Assembly: GCA_004193555.1 (NCBI GenBank) | Contig: RPGP01000040.1 | Coordinates: forward strand, 129,127 to 193,126 | Direction: 5' to 3' | Origin: Desulfobacteraceae bacterium Eth-SRB1 | GTDB taxonomy: Bacteria; Desulfobacterota; Desulfobacteria; Desulfobacterales; ETH-SRB1 | Length of the DNA stretch: 64,000 nucleotides | Part shown: in pieces, positions 42,603 to 52,949 of the stretch | How positions within the stretch are numbered: the stretch's first letter is position 1 | Layout: the number at the start of each line of letters is the position of its first letter | Made by a program: the position numbers and the translations under genes | Notes under the pieces: model-generated | What the model was told of the DNA's origin: nothing | Database searches by the model: none | The model's input: the letters and a program-made list of their open reading frames with translations, nothing else

Positions 42603-43827
42603 AATTTTTCTCCAAAAATGTTTTAGTCAACAAATTTGCATATTTTTTCGCAATATTTTCACGAGAAAACTTTTTTACATATTCATAGGGTAATATTACC
42701 GGATTATGCTCTACTTGAGGACATGCAATAATTCTTTTAAATACATTAATTAAGTCATGAATATTATCAATTAAGATTAATTGACTTTGTGGAAAATATT
42801 GGAGTACCTCTTCGGTAATTTTATTATTATCTATATGAATAACGTTTGGGTTCACTGCCAAATATTCATAAAGCTTTCCAGGTATTGAATATGGCGTTTC
42901 CATATTTAAGCTAAGCAAATAATCGGCACCTTGCAAAACGCTAAAATAATCACTATCATTGTTAATAATATTATCTCTTTTTACAATATCAATCAGCCCA
43001 AAAGACTCTATTAACTTATCCAATGTTTTATTTGATGTATAAAAAATGAAGTTAATTTTATTGGCGAGGTTGTTATCTTTGTTCTGCATTGTCGCCAAAA
43101 CCTGGAATAATTTTTCAATAACTCTTAATCGGGATTCATATAAAGCTCCTGTATATACTATGTTTGAAATCCTTTTTATGGATGTAGAAGTGTATTGCGG
43201 TATTTGAAAATCATTTGGATCATATCCATTAGGAATATATGCGAGCTTTCCTTTATACTGAGGATATTTTTGCTCCAGCTTCTCTTTGGACCCATTTGTA
43301 ACACAAACAATTAAACTTCCATATTTCATCATCCAATTTTCTAATATTCTTATTCCAAAACGATTCCTGAAATTGATCAAATCATCGCGAAGATCAAATA
43401 TAATGGGCATATTTACTCTTTTTTTTATATATCGACCATAAATAATATTTGTTAAAGAAGGTATTTGCAAAAAAACAAAATTAAAATTATCTTTTTTTAG
43501 AATAATTTCTTTACAGGCTTTAAAAGCCCATAAAAAATCTAAGGTGGAATAATAATTTATAAAATACCAAAGAATCTTTTTTACAAAATTACGTATTTGA
43601 AAAAATGTTTTGGTTTTATGATATAATAAATTATCAATTGGAAACACTTTTACATTCTGAAATTTTGAGGTATTGAAAGAGCCTTGCTTTTTATTTTTAA
43701 TAGAAAAAATTGTAAAATCGAAACCCAAAGGAAAATATTGCAACAATTTTATCAATCTAATGTTGTTACCTGCGATATTTTTTTGAGCAATTTCTTCCGA
43801 AATACAGGCAATGTTTATTTTATCCAT
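42595..43827 (-). CDS. Glycosyltransferase (GT4-like)
   Basis: 410 residues from the ATG at 43827, which sits inside the end of the wzy gene (ATGGATAA overlap). MDKINIACISEEIAQKNIAG, MPIIFDLRDDLINFRNRFGI (the acceptor-side domain of WbuB-like transferases), YIPNGYDPNDFQIP, NIVYTGALYESRLRVIEKLF and LSLNMETPYSIPGKLYEYLA. Typical of GT-B enzymes adding HexNAc residues. Coupled to fnlA. Confidence 0.82.
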   Translation of the reverse strand: MDKINIACISEEIAQKNIAGNNIRLIKLLQYFPLGFDFTIFSIKNKKQGSFNTSKFQNVKVFPIDNLLYHKTKTFFQIRNFVKKILWYFINYYSTLDFLWAFKACKEIILKKDNFNFVFLQIPSLTNIIYGRYIKKRVNMPIIFDLRDDLINFRNRFGIRILENWMMKYGSLIVCVTNGSKEKLEQKYPQYKGKLAYIPNGYDPNDFQIPQYTSTSIKRISNIVYTGALYESRLRVIEKLFQVLATMQNKDNNLANKINFIFYTSNKTLDKLIESFGLIDIVKRDNIINNDSDYFSVLQGADYLLSLNMETPYSIPGKLYEYLAVNPNVIHIDNNKITEEVLQYFPQSQLILIDNIHDLINVFKRIIACPQVEHNPVILPYEYVKKFSRENIAKKYANLLTKTFLEKNCV

Positions 43828-45118
43828 TTTTTTGTAATTGATATTCATTTTTCCTGTTTGACAAGGAGATAGAAACGATCATTCCAATAAAAAGCCAGTG
43901 ATAATATTTTGTGTTGTTTAAAAAAGGGCTATTAACTATTGCAATAATCCAGAAGGCTAATAAGCCTGCAAAATAAGGTAATAAATAAGATTTATTTCTC
44001 TCATTAATAAACAATATGGCTCTATAATAGATTAAAAATAAAATAATAACTCCGATTACTCCATATTCAATAAGCTGATTATATAATTCGTTATGAAGTC
44101 CTCTATGACATGAGTATGATGTGTCGCCAGCGTAAAAACCTAAACCATATCCAGTAATTACTTGTGGTGAAAATAAATACTTAGTGGCTCTGTCCCATCT
44201 GTTAATTCGCGCCTCCCAATTTGGAGCATTTTGAATATTGGCAAGTTCCGATAAACGCTTTTGCCTTTTATCTAACGTGTCAAGCTTAGGAATAACAACA
44301 TTAATAAAAATCAGAGGAATCAAAATAATAAGAATAGCAGACAGAAAACGTATGCCTAATTTGCTCTTTCTTGATCCCCAAAGTATAATAACAACCAAAG
44401 GAGCTGTTATCATCGCCGCAAAAGGAGTTCGTTCTAAAACTACAAAAAAGAATAAACATATAATAATAATGTATATATTTTTGTGTTTAACTGTATTATT
44501 ATCTTTTAAAAAAAATAGAACTATTAATACACTAAATAACATTGCAGCAGGAAATGATGCTTCATAGCCGGATGGGTTTTTCCTAAGCATACTTGTCACA
44601 ATTTCGCCTCGCATAGCTGAATATGCATATTCCCAATCAAAGAAACCATAAGCGGATTGGTATGTCTCCCATAAAAGAAGTAATGAAAAACAAACTAAAA
44701 TCAATGAAAACATTTTTTTATAATCCAATTTCATAAACCTTGGAATAAAGTAAAAGTACATTGGCAAAACTGTATTTAAAAAAGCAACGAAAGCAACACT
44801 AATTCTTCCAGAATAAAAACCAACTATCATCATAAAAAGGGACCATAATATATAAGCTAATATTGCCTTATCAATTGCTAATAATTTTGATCGATTCTGG
44901 TAAATTAACTGTAATGAGTAAGCAAAATATATAAAATTTATTATGGTTATAGTACCCGTCAACACATTTCTGTCAGCGTTTTCTGTAAGGGCATACAAAA
45001 AACGAGAAGCTGGTATAATTAATATCATAAATGGAATAATATAATAAAACCCTTTTCTTACGTTTGAAAGAAATAACAACAGTATACTGACTGATAAAAT
45101 AATCCAGATATTACTCAT
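43820..45118 (-). CDS. wzy: O-antigen polymerase (Wzy-like)
   Basis: 432 residues with 10-12 hydrophobic segments (for example IWIILSVSILLLFLSNV, FYYIIPFMILIIPASRFLY, LAYILWSLFMMIVGF). A large periplasmic loop around NWEARINRWDRATKYLFSPQ and GYGLGFYAGDTSYSCHRGLH has the 'GxGxGxx....H..LhNxY' pattern of Wzy_C/O-antigen ligase family. As no other full polymerase is present, this should be the Wzy that links repeat units in the periplasm. Ligase activity cannot be excluded. Confidence 0.8.
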   Translation of the reverse strand: MSNIWIILSVSILLLFLSNVRKGFYYIIPFMILIIPASRFLYALTENADRNVLTGTITIINFIYFAYSLQLIYQNRSKLLAIDKAILAYILWSLFMMIVGFYSGRISVAFVAFLNTVLPMYFYFIPRFMKLDYKKMFSLILVCFSLLLLWETYQSAYGFFDWEYAYSAMRGEIVTSMLRKNPSGYEASFPAAMLFSVLIVLFFLKDNNTVKHKNIYIIIICLFFFVVLERTPFAAMITAPLVVIILWGSRKSKLGIRFLSAILIILIPLIFINVVIPKLDTLDKRQKRLSELANIQNAPNWEARINRWDRATKYLFSPQVITGYGLGFYAGDTSYSCHRGLHNELYNQLIEYGVIGVIILFLIYYRAILFINERNKSYLLPYFAGLLAFWIIAIVNSPFLNNTKYYHWLFIGMIVSISLSNRKNEYQLQKNG

Positions 45119-46929
45119 AAAAATTTTATTTCCGTTTTGCTTTGGTTGTTATAATTAGATTCTATCAAAATAAATTCTGATTTCTTAAAACGATCATAAT
45201 TTTCAGAATATAGATAGTCCTCTTTTTTTACATCTCCACAATTAGCTGCCACTAAATATAAGTGTTCAGATAATAACACTTGTTTCTCATTTATTATGGG
45301 ATTTAAATCCGGTGAGAGATGAATATAAGATAAAAAAGCACTGGCAGCACTGTCTTCTATATATATACATTCTTGATTTAATATAAATGTCCTTTTCATT
45401 TTTTGTTTCAAGATTAAATCTGATATGCACAATTCTATTTTATTATCTGAAAACACAATAATATTGCATTCATGTTTTTTATCCATTCCCCATATAATAA
45501 AGATTGAATTCTCATCTTCCTTGTCTCTACCTATTATACAATTATGCAACTGAGGTGATCTAAATAGCTCTCTCTTTTTATAATCTCTTGTATACGTATA
45601 TGTCCCTGGATCAACAACAACTGGCTGTCCTCTATACGATAATGTGATACTACCCGTATCGTAATGATTGTGACCGCCCACTCCATTTTGCCCAATTGGA
45701 AAACATGCAACCATTAATGAAAATTTTTCATTTTTGAGAAAATATGCCCCACCCTTTTCAAACGCGATACTTTTGCCAGTTTCTCTTGGCTTTACATTAA
45801 GTTTATCAATACATATTTTTTGTATTTTGGGTAACCATTGCGAAAATACATGATTCCTTTTTGTGCACTGCGATTTAAATTTATAATCAAAAATACACTC
45901 ACCCAGATCTAATAAGTAAGAATGATCATGCTCATATGATTCGTGAAATATCAAAATCCTGCCGCTGTCATTATCTCCCACTTGAGGAGCATTTCCATTA
46001 TGATCCATATAGGCGGCGGAATATTCAAACATCTTAAAAAGCAATTCGTAATACTTTTTCGATAACTCTATATCATTAGATTTACAAGCAACTGCAGAAT
46101 AAGCAAACATTTCCAGCACTAAACGATGATATGGGATAGACGCTTCAAAATTAACGCCGTCTTCATAAGTCTGGTACCTTATACAACTTTCTAAACCTTC
46201 AATTGCCTGATTAATCCATTTCTCAGCTTTAGGATTATTTTTTAGTGCTAATGAGAGGAACAATAATCCTGTATAATCTGCAGTAGTGTGATTTGTGGTA
46301 TGACTAACTTCATATATTTCAGGAAATGCAGAGATATATTCCGCATGCTGAACAAGGGAATTAGATAATACATTAACAAAATCACAATTTTTACTGAGCA
46401 TCTGTCCAAAGATATTCGCGGCCACAATCCAATTAATCGCACGAATCGCAACTTCCATTGTGCAATTCCAATTAACTCCATAGCAAAATGGATTCTTATC
46501 AATCCAATCGATAACTAATCTTCTGAATTCATCATAAGATTGATTATCTGTATTTGTTTGGTAATTCTGCGCCAAACAAATAGCAAAATAAAAACGTGAT
46601 AATTCCCACGGAAACTTTACATCAATTCCCTTATCAAACCATTTGGATATTTTTAGTTTGCCAAATCGTTTTTGAGGATATTCAAAGCCTGAAACATAAT
46701 CTTTATGCCAATTGATATTCTTTAAATCTACAGACTTACCAAATATTTTGTAGTTTGACACATCGACAGGAAATCTTCTTAATGACCTGTGATTATCGAT
46801 AACCCAAATATTCGTTAGATTAACAACAGGGAAGTCAATTTTTACCAATTTCCCTATGGTAATTGACTTTTTAATCGATTTGATTTTGTTTCTGTAATTT
46901 CTTGGCTTGAAAAGACTATTTATTCTCAT
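45115..46929 (-). CDS. Heparinase II/III-family protein
   Basis: 604 residues. An alpha/alpha toroid half (WDKNPFCYGVNWNCTMEVAIR-like segment, HTTNHTTADYTGLLFLSLAL, EASIPYHRLVLEMFAYSAVA) and a beta-sandwich half with GQNGVGGHNHYDTGSITLSY and VVDPGTYTYTRDYKKRELFR, including the conserved His and Tyr of heparinase-like lyases. No signal peptide is visible. Such genes are found inside O-antigen clusters beside a bi-domain oxidoreductase, as here (47098-49245); the true role is not established and cleavage of or editing of a uronate-containing glycan is only a guess. Overlaps wzy by four bases. Confidence 0.85.
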   Translation of the reverse strand: MRINSLFKPRNYRNKIKSIKKSITIGKLVKIDFPVVNLTNIWVIDNHRSLRRFPVDVSNYKIFGKSVDLKNINWHKDYVSGFEYPQKRFGKLKISKWFDKGIDVKFPWELSRFYFAICLAQNYQTNTDNQSYDEFRRLVIDWIDKNPFCYGVNWNCTMEVAIRAINWIVAANIFGQMLSKNCDFVNVLSNSLVQHAEYISAFPEIYEVSHTTNHTTADYTGLLFLSLALKNNPKAEKWINQAIEGLESCIRYQTYEDGVNFEASIPYHRLVLEMFAYSAVACKSNDIELSKKYYELLFKMFEYSAAYMDHNGNAPQVGDNDSGRILIFHESYEHDHSYLLDLGECIFDYKFKSQCTKRNHVFSQWLPKIQKICIDKLNVKPRETGKSIAFEKGGAYFLKNEKFSLMVACFPIGQNGVGGHNHYDTGSITLSYRGQPVVVDPGTYTYTRDYKKRELFRSPQLHNCIIGRDKEDENSIFIIWGMDKKHECNIIVFSDNKIELCISDLILKQKMKRTFILNQECIYIEDSAASAFLSYIHLSPDLNPIINEKQVLLSEHLYLVAANCGDVKKEDYLYSENYDRFKKSEFILIESNYNNQSKTEIKFL

Positions 46930-47097
46930 TTACGCTGGATAAAAGTGATTAGATGCTACAAATTATTGGTGGAATGTGTTTCATTCCCATCGACATGCTT
47001 CTCATTTCATAGATGCTCTTATCTTATATGAACATAAATATTCTCTTTAGGGTGGGATTTCGATGTCGAATATAGGCTTAGGCTTAACATCAAGGAA
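46930..47097. other. Spacer, nothing recognised
   Basis: 168 bases, AT-rich, between the heparinase-like gene and the bi-domain oxidoreductase. No gene, no clear promoter or terminator seen. Confidence 0.5.
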
Positions 47098-49245
47098 TCA
47101 AGGAAATTCTCTCATACGTTTCTCTACTTCAAATGAAATCTCTGTAGCCTGTATCTGCTGCCATAATGGATTTGACCATTCACCGCCTTGTTGAATTGCC
47201 CTGGCAAAAGCAATGAGTTCTTCTTTATGACCCTTTTCCACCTTCTTATTATTGATATTTTTAGATTTTGATCCGAATATACTCAATTTCCTATAATCTT
47301 CTAACAGGAAAACATTCCCATCAGTATATATTTCAAGGAGTTCCTTTGGATATTTGTTTGTTCCTAAGGCTGTATAGGTAAGCGTTGCAACGGAACCATC
47401 ATCAAAAGAGATCGTTGCAACAAAATTATCAGTGCGGCTATAGTAGTTTGTTTGGGGAGCAAGACATTGCGCTTCAATTTTTGCTGGATGAGCGTTTGTT
47501 AGATATGTAAAAAGATCATAAATATGACATGCTTCGCCGATATTTCTTCCACCGCCTTCTTTACCGTGTACCCAATGGTCAAGCGGGATGTAACCCGCAT
47601 TCATCCGGTAATTCATGATTATGGGATTACTTCGATCCTCTAACAGTTCATGGATGCGAGACATAATTGGAGAAAACCTCCGGTTAAAACCTGTCAGCAG
47701 GATTGGGAAATCTTTTGATGTTTGCGAATAAAATGCTTTTATTTTTTCTAATTCTTCAGACGTAAGCGCCAATGGTTTTTCAACCAGAACATGCTTGCCG
47801 GCTTCAAGCGCTTCCAGCGTCAGCAATGAATGCAAATCGTGCCGTGTTGAAATGATCACCGCTTCTACTTCCGGGTCGCTTAATATCCGATGATAATCTG
47901 TTGTTGCATAATCCGCGTTGAACTGTTCTGCGATCTGTTTAGCCGTATGTCCATGGCGATTCATAATCGCGTAAAGATGGAAATACTTGGGAAGAGAACT
48001 TATATTAGGCAGATGTGTTGATTGAGCAAAATTTCCGGCGCCTATTACAGCAATTTTGATCTGATTTGTTCCTGCCGGTTTAGCTTTGGGATTTTTTACA
48101 GTATAATTTAAATCTGTATTTCCATTGAACTCAGGATAGCTCAGCAAAACGATAAGGGGCGTGGGCACATCTTTTCCCAGAGAAATATAAGCGTCAGAAA
48201 CTTGATCAATAGGATATGTCTGAGAAATGAGCGGTGACAGTTCAATCTTGTTTTCGTTTATCAAGCGAAGATATTCGGCCATATTACGGTTTTCGGTCCA
48301 TCGCACATAACCCACCGGATAATCCAACCCCTCCTCCTCATAGGCTCGATCATACCTACCCGGTCCGTACGAAGTAGAAATAAACAAATCAAGCTCTTTC
48401 TGATAAAAATCAGCCCGATTGAGATTGAGCCCGACATCCCCAACCAATACCACACGCCCCTTTTTTCGGCACATCTGGAATGCAGTGGAAATCACGCTGT
48501 CTGAAGGGGTCGCTGCTGTAATAATCACCCCGTCAGCACCCAAACCGTCTGTTAACCGAATAACCTGGTCAATATCATTATTGTCCTCAGGATGAATAGT
48601 GGCATGTGCTCCCATCTCTTTTGCTATCTGGATTCGAGAACGGTCAATATCTGTTCCAATTACCCGGCAGCCGTTTACTCTTAGAATTTGAACTGTCAGT
48701 TGCCCCAAAATTCCCAGGCCGATTACAACAAAAGTTTCACCTAACGTTGGCTGTGCCCGGCGAACGCCCTGGAGTGCAATTGCTCCTAATGTAACTGTAC
48801 TCGCATAAGCTACATCCAGATTTTCAGGAATCGGCACTACCAGATTTCGAGGAACATTTATAATCTCAGCATGATACGCACATTGCGCGCCTGCACAGGC
48901 AACCTTATCACCCTTTTGGATATCAGCAATACCTTCTCCTACCTCCAAAACAATCCCCGCTGCGGAATACCCCGTGGGCTGCGTGGTTGAAACTTTTCTG
49001 GACACCACCCCAGCAGTATTTCTAAGTCCCTGGCTCAAAGCTATATCAACCACTTTTTTAACTTTTTCAGGTTGCTTTAAAGCACGTTTCCATAAAGGTA
49101 TTCCACTGGCTTTGACGCCACTCATTTCCGTACCAACGGAAATACAGGAATACTGAACCTGTACCAGAAGTTTTCCGGCTTCCACTTTAGGTGCCGGTAT
49201 ATCTTCAAGGATAACCTGGCCTTGTTTGATTAATACCTGTTTCAC
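47098..49245 (-). CDS. Bi-domain oxidoreductase: alcohol dehydrogenase + Gfo/Idh/MocA
   Basis: 715 residues. Residues 1 to about 355 are a zinc-type medium-chain dehydrogenase (GYSAAGIVLEVGEGIADIQK, GDKVACAGAQCAYHAEIINV, FVVIGLGILGQLTVQILRVN nucleotide fold, LGADGVIITAAT). From about 375 a Gfo/Idh/MocA dehydrogenase follows ([47 protein letters not shown]). The fusion is a known architecture in polysaccharide loci, regularly next to a heparinase-like gene. Substrate unknown; a two-step redox change on a sugar is likely. It directly abuts the next gene upstream. Confidence 0.88.
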   Translation of the reverse strand: MKQVLIKQGQVILEDIPAPKVEAGKLLVQVQYSCISVGTEMSGVKASGIPLWKRALKQPEKVKKVVDIALSQGLRNTAGVVSRKVSTTQPTGYSAAGIVLEVGEGIADIQKGDKVACAGAQCAYHAEIINVPRNLVVPIPENLDVAYASTVTLGAIALQGVRRAQPTLGETFVVIGLGILGQLTVQILRVNGCRVIGTDIDRSRIQIAKEMGAHATIHPEDNNDIDQVIRLTDGLGADGVIITAATPSDSVISTAFQMCRKKGRVVLVGDVGLNLNRADFYQKELDLFISTSYGPGRYDRAYEEEGLDYPVGYVRWTENRNMAEYLRLINENKIELSPLISQTYPIDQVSDAYISLGKDVPTPLIVLLSYPEFNGNTDLNYTVKNPKAKPAGTNQIKIAVIGAGNFAQSTHLPNISSLPKYFHLYAIMNRHGHTAKQIAEQFNADYATTDYHRILSDPEVEAVIISTRHDLHSLLTLEALEAGKHVLVEKPLALTSEELEKIKAFYSQTSKDFPILLTGFNRRFSPIMSRIHELLEDRSNPIIMNYRMNAGYIPLDHWVHGKEGGGRNIGEACHIYDLFTYLTNAHPAKIEAQCLAPQTNYYSRTDNFVATISFDDGSVATLTYTALGTNKYPKELLEIYTDGNVFLLEDYRKLSIFGSKSKNINNKKVEKGHKEELIAFARAIQQGGEWSNPLWQQIQATEISFEVEKRMREFP

Positions 49246-50457
49246 TTATAGGACCCTTTCAAGAATATTAAGATACTTCTGGATAGTTTGATCATTAGTA
49301 AAAAGCTTTAGCACTTTTTGCCTTCCCATCTTTCCCCTTATTATTTGCAATGATTGATCATTTATAAGCTGCCTCGCCCGATTGATAAAAATGTCCGCAT
49401 CTAACTTACCATCTTTAAAGGGAATTAAATATCCATTCACATCATCTTCTACAGCCTCTGGAATACCACCTGAATTAGAAGCAAGAATAGGTTTCCCACA
49501 TGCCATAGCCTCTTTGATTGATACTCCCATACACGCACGTTTTGCAAGGGTAGGGGCTAAGAAAACATTACACGAAGCATAATAATCAATCTTCCTTTCG
49601 AATGGAATATCAGGACAATAGTGAACACGTGGTTCTAATTTCGACAATCTTTCTACATCGTTGCTAAAATCACCGTAAGCCCCTGCAACAACTAAATGCA
49701 CATTTGAATGAATGTGTAAAAGCTGATCGGAAACCTCCAATATAAAATCTACCCCCATATCTCTAATCATTCTTCCAAAAAACAAAAAAACTGGTGCATC
49801 AAATGGTATTTTCATTTCATTTCGTAAATTATCTCCTTGAATAGAAGGTAAATATTTCTTATCATCGATTCCTATATAGATAACTTCTACAGGAAAATTA
49901 AACCCAAGAATTATTGATATTGAATCTGCGCAATATCGGCTTGAAGCTAAAATTACATCAGTCTGCGAAAAAGCATTTTTTAAGTATCGAGAAATCCCTC
50001 TGTACTTTTCCGGGGTTACATAACATTCGCCGAAAATCATCCATATATGTGCGCATGAAGAATCAAAACACTTTTTCAAAATTGGTATTATCAATCCCTC
50101 TTCTATATGATAGTAAAAAAATGTATTGATATTCTCCTTTTTTGCCACTTGTCTGACCAACAGAGTAAAATTTACAACTTTTATGAAATTTTTCCATGAT
50201 AAATCTCTCTTATACCTCAGATAAACAACGACGTAAGCTGACACCATAAGTATATTTTTGAAAAAGTATTTCCTTGAATTAATGAATAGATTCTTCATTC
50301 CAGAACATTGCAAAGTTTGTTCATGCGATCGCGTATCTGTAAGAGAGATAACATCATATCCATTCTTAACCAACTCAGGAAGCAACTCATATAAATGAGT
50401 TGCTATTCCACCATACGGTGGAGGATAGGCGCCAATGAATAATAATTTCTTTTTCAA
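49246..50457 (-). CDS. Glycosyltransferase family 4
   Basis: 403 residues: LFIGAYPPPYGGIATHLYEL (GGIA/GGV loop), VIYIGIDDKKYLPS, FLFFGRMIRDMGVDFILEVS, APTLAKRACMGVSIKEAMAC with the E-x-M-x-C-GKPI donor motif, and LASNSGGIPEAVEDDVNGYL. Clearly a retaining GT-B enzyme. Its end touches the start of the bi-domain oxidoreductase and its start overlaps the aminotransferase-like gene by four bases. Confidence 0.88.
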   Translation of the reverse strand: MKKKLLFIGAYPPPYGGIATHLYELLPELVKNGYDVISLTDTRSHEQTLQCSGMKNLFINSRKYFFKNILMVSAYVVVYLRYKRDLSWKNFIKVVNFTLLVRQVAKKENINTFFYYHIEEGLIIPILKKCFDSSCAHIWMIFGECYVTPEKYRGISRYLKNAFSQTDVILASSRYCADSISIILGFNFPVEVIYIGIDDKKYLPSIQGDNLRNEMKIPFDAPVFLFFGRMIRDMGVDFILEVSDQLLHIHSNVHLVVAGAYGDFSNDVERLSKLEPRVHYCPDIPFERKIDYYASCNVFLAPTLAKRACMGVSIKEAMACGKPILASNSGGIPEAVEDDVNGYLIPFKDGKLDADIFINRARQLINDQSLQIIRGKMGRQKVLKLFTNDQTIQKYLNILERVL

Positions 50458-51764
50458 TCTGTCCTCCTTGCATTTTCACTCAACATGCTAATAATCCTAT
50501 CCATATCACTAATCTTTATTTTATAATGTATAGGTAGGTTACATATTTTCGCTGATACTTTCTCTGCTTCGGGACATGTTCCGCTCACATATCCGAACAC
50601 TTTATGATTAGTCCGAGGTGAAGATATTGGAGCAGTAAACCACAATCCCAATTCGACATTATGTTTTCTAAACACTTCAAGTAAATCCTCCCGATTCTTA
50701 ACAATAAGGGGATATCGAATAAGATTTAATGACATATCTTTTCGAACGAGGAAAGAAATTATACTTGGGATGTTTTTCAGATTTCCGTAAAAATAGTTAC
50801 ATGCATCTTGACTTCTTTTTTTTATCTGTTTCAATCTTTTCCATTGACGACTTAGCAAGGCGGCTTGTTGATTGGATAATTTAATCAGATAATTATCTGC
50901 TATCTTAGCTTCTTTTTCAGGATAAGGCGTGCTGATTTTAAATATTCCAGTCTTAAACATTATGGCTGCGACATATTTACCCACATTATAAATAATAGGG
51001 CGATACAATAAACCAGAAAGACCAAACTGGAATAAAATATTACCGGCATATCTCCTGCTTTGTTCAGGGACGGATTGGTAAAATTTCTCACACCTTGTTT
51101 TACCTTGACACTTATTTGTGTTGATTAACAACAACCCGCCCCGACATGAGGTTATTGTCTTAGACAATTCAAACGAAAAAATTGCAGCATCACCGAATGT
51201 TCCCGTAAGTTGACCTTTATAACGAGAACCTAATGATACAGCGCAATCCTCAATTACATATAAGGAATGTTCATCGGCAAGCTTCATTAAGGCATCTATA
51301 TCAGCGGGAATTCCAAATGTATGCTGTATGATAATCGCTCTCGTTTTTTCAGTTATACACTGGGCGGCAGATAAGGACGACATACAGAATGTTTCCTGGT
51401 CAATATCCGCATAAACAGGCCTGCATCCTGCCTGGATGACAGCATTTGGAACAACATCGCAGGTAAAGCCGGTGACAATGACTTCGGCACCGTCTTCGAA
51501 AGCTAAGGCTTTTAACAGCGAATACAAACCAGACCGGGCACTTCCGAACAAGTAGGCACCCTGAAAATCAAATGTTTTATTGACCTCACGTAAAAATTCC
51601 TCTCGACCATTTTTGGCTAATGGCAGTCCAATCAGTTCCGCGAAACTGTACCAGAGTGCCAGTAGTGCATCCGAAAATCTTACAGTCTGAAAATAAAACG
51701 TGATCTCACGTTTTCCACAAATAAAATCAAATAAACTTTTGAATATTTTTTTTAACTTTCGCAT
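50454..51764 (-). CDS. DegT/DnrJ/EryC1 aminotransferase-like protein
   Basis: 436 residues of fold-type I PLP enzyme: LFGSARSGLYSLLKALAFED, GAEVIVTGFTCDVVPNAVIQ, IIQHTFGIPADIDALMKLAD, YVIEDCAVSLGSRYKGQLTG, FSFELSKTITSCRGGLLLIN with the Schiff-base Lys. The N-terminal 50 residues are longer than usual and the general sequence is divergent (FTCDVVPN rather than FTFVAT), so it belongs to the less characterised branch seen in polysaccharide clusters next to GT4 genes. It probably aminates a nucleotide-linked keto sugar. Confidence 0.78.
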   Translation of the reverse strand: MRKLKKIFKSLFDFICGKREITFYFQTVRFSDALLALWYSFAELIGLPLAKNGREEFLREVNKTFDFQGAYLFGSARSGLYSLLKALAFEDGAEVIVTGFTCDVVPNAVIQAGCRPVYADIDQETFCMSSLSAAQCITEKTRAIIIQHTFGIPADIDALMKLADEHSLYVIEDCAVSLGSRYKGQLTGTFGDAAIFSFELSKTITSCRGGLLLINTNKCQGKTRCEKFYQSVPEQSRRYAGNILFQFGLSGLLYRPIIYNVGKYVAAIMFKTGIFKISTPYPEKEAKIADNYLIKLSNQQAALLSRQWKRLKQIKKRSQDACNYFYGNLKNIPSIISFLVRKDMSLNLIRYPLIVKNREDLLEVFRKHNVELGLWFTAPISSPRTNHKVFGYVSGTCPEAEKVSAKICNLPIHYKIKISDMDRIISMLSENARRTD

Positions 51765-51772
51765 ATTGCCAT

Positions 51773-52903
51773 CTAAAATTTGATTGTTAGCAGATCTCTG
51801 ACCACATCAGCAATGTAGGTTATATCTTCTTCCTTCAAAGAAGGATACAAGGGTAGATTTATACCTGACATTCCAAAGAATTCGGCATTTATGAGACTGG
51901 AAATTCTCTTCAAATTCACATAGGGCGTCATTAAATGAAGCGGATAAAATGTCGGACGAGCATCAATATTGTACTCTTTTAACCCTGCCAGCAGTTCATC
52001 TCGTGATACAGAGGAAAACTCATCAAGGAAAAGACAGTACATCCAATTAATTTTTTTGCCAAACGGACTTTGCAACGGAGGTTTCACTCCAGTCAGATTC
52101 TTAAAGCGGAAATCATAAATACCTGCCAGATAAGCCCGCCGATCAAGAAATTGCTCTATCTGTTCCAGTTGAGCAAGACCAACAGCAGCATTTAAATTGG
52201 TCATTCTAAAATTATAACCGATTTCGTCATGCCAGTATCGCTTATCCTTATTCATGCCATGATCTCGAAGTTTTCTTATGCGCTCATCCAGCAATGCGTC
52301 ATTGGTGACGCACATTCCCCCTTCGCCAGAGGTCATGACTTTGTTCCCATAAAAGCTGAAACAACCAATTGTTCCCACCGAGCCTGTTTTTTTCCCCATA
52401 CATTCCGCATTGTGGGCCTCGGCTGCATCTTCTATAACAAACAGCTTGTGTTTTTTGGCAATTTCTAAAATAGCCGGCATGTCACAGGGATGCCCGTAAA
52501 GATGCACAGGAATAATCGCTTTTGTAGATGAAGACACAGCCTTTTCAACATCCACAGGGTTAAGGTTCCAGTGATTAGGCAGACAGTCCACCAATACCGG
52601 TTCAGCGCCGGCATGTAAAATGGCATTCACCGTTGCAGCAAATGTAAACGAGGGTACAATCACTTCATCACCCGGGCCGATGTCAAGCGCTTTCAGGGCA
52701 AGCAGCAAGGCGCAAGTTCCATTGTTCACACTCACCGCATGAGACGTGCCGATAAACTGTGCAAAGCTGCGCTCAAATTGACTGATATACTTGCCTAATG
52801 ACGACACCCAGGTGGAATGTACAGCATCCAACACATAGCGTTCCTCGTTACCTGTAAAAGTCAAGTTTGAGATCGGTATCGGTGTTTGACGTTTTGCAAT
52901 CAT
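51773..52903 (-). CDS. DegT/DnrJ aminotransferase, perosamine-synthase-like
   Basis: 376 residues: GNEERYVLDAVHSTWVSSLG, KYISQFERSFAQFIGTSHAV, SVNNGTCALLLALKALDIGP, PVHLYGHPCDMPAILEIAKK, FVIEDAAEAHNAECMGKKTG, and FSFYGNKVMTSGEGGMCVTN with the PLP Lys. This is the RfbE/Per/FdtB-like group that installs a 4-amino group on 4-keto-6-deoxy sugars. GGGAGGG precedes the ATG. An acetyltransferase for the new amine is not adjacent. Confidence 0.85.
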   Translation of the reverse strand: MIAKRQTPIPISNLTFTGNEERYVLDAVHSTWVSSLGKYISQFERSFAQFIGTSHAVSVNNGTCALLLALKALDIGPGDEVIVPSFTFAATVNAILHAGAEPVLVDCLPNHWNLNPVDVEKAVSSSTKAIIPVHLYGHPCDMPAILEIAKKHKLFVIEDAAEAHNAECMGKKTGSVGTIGCFSFYGNKVMTSGEGGMCVTNDALLDERIRKLRDHGMNKDKRYWHDEIGYNFRMTNLNAAVGLAQLEQIEQFLDRRAYLAGIYDFRFKNLTGVKPPLQSPFGKKINWMYCLFLDEFSSVSRDELLAGLKEYNIDARPTFYPLHLMTPYVNLKRISSLINAEFFGMSGINLPLYPSLKEEDITYIADVVRDLLTIKF

Positions 52904-52949
52904 TAGCCCTCCCTGCCAATCTTTCCGAGTAGATTAGACCTTACTATGA

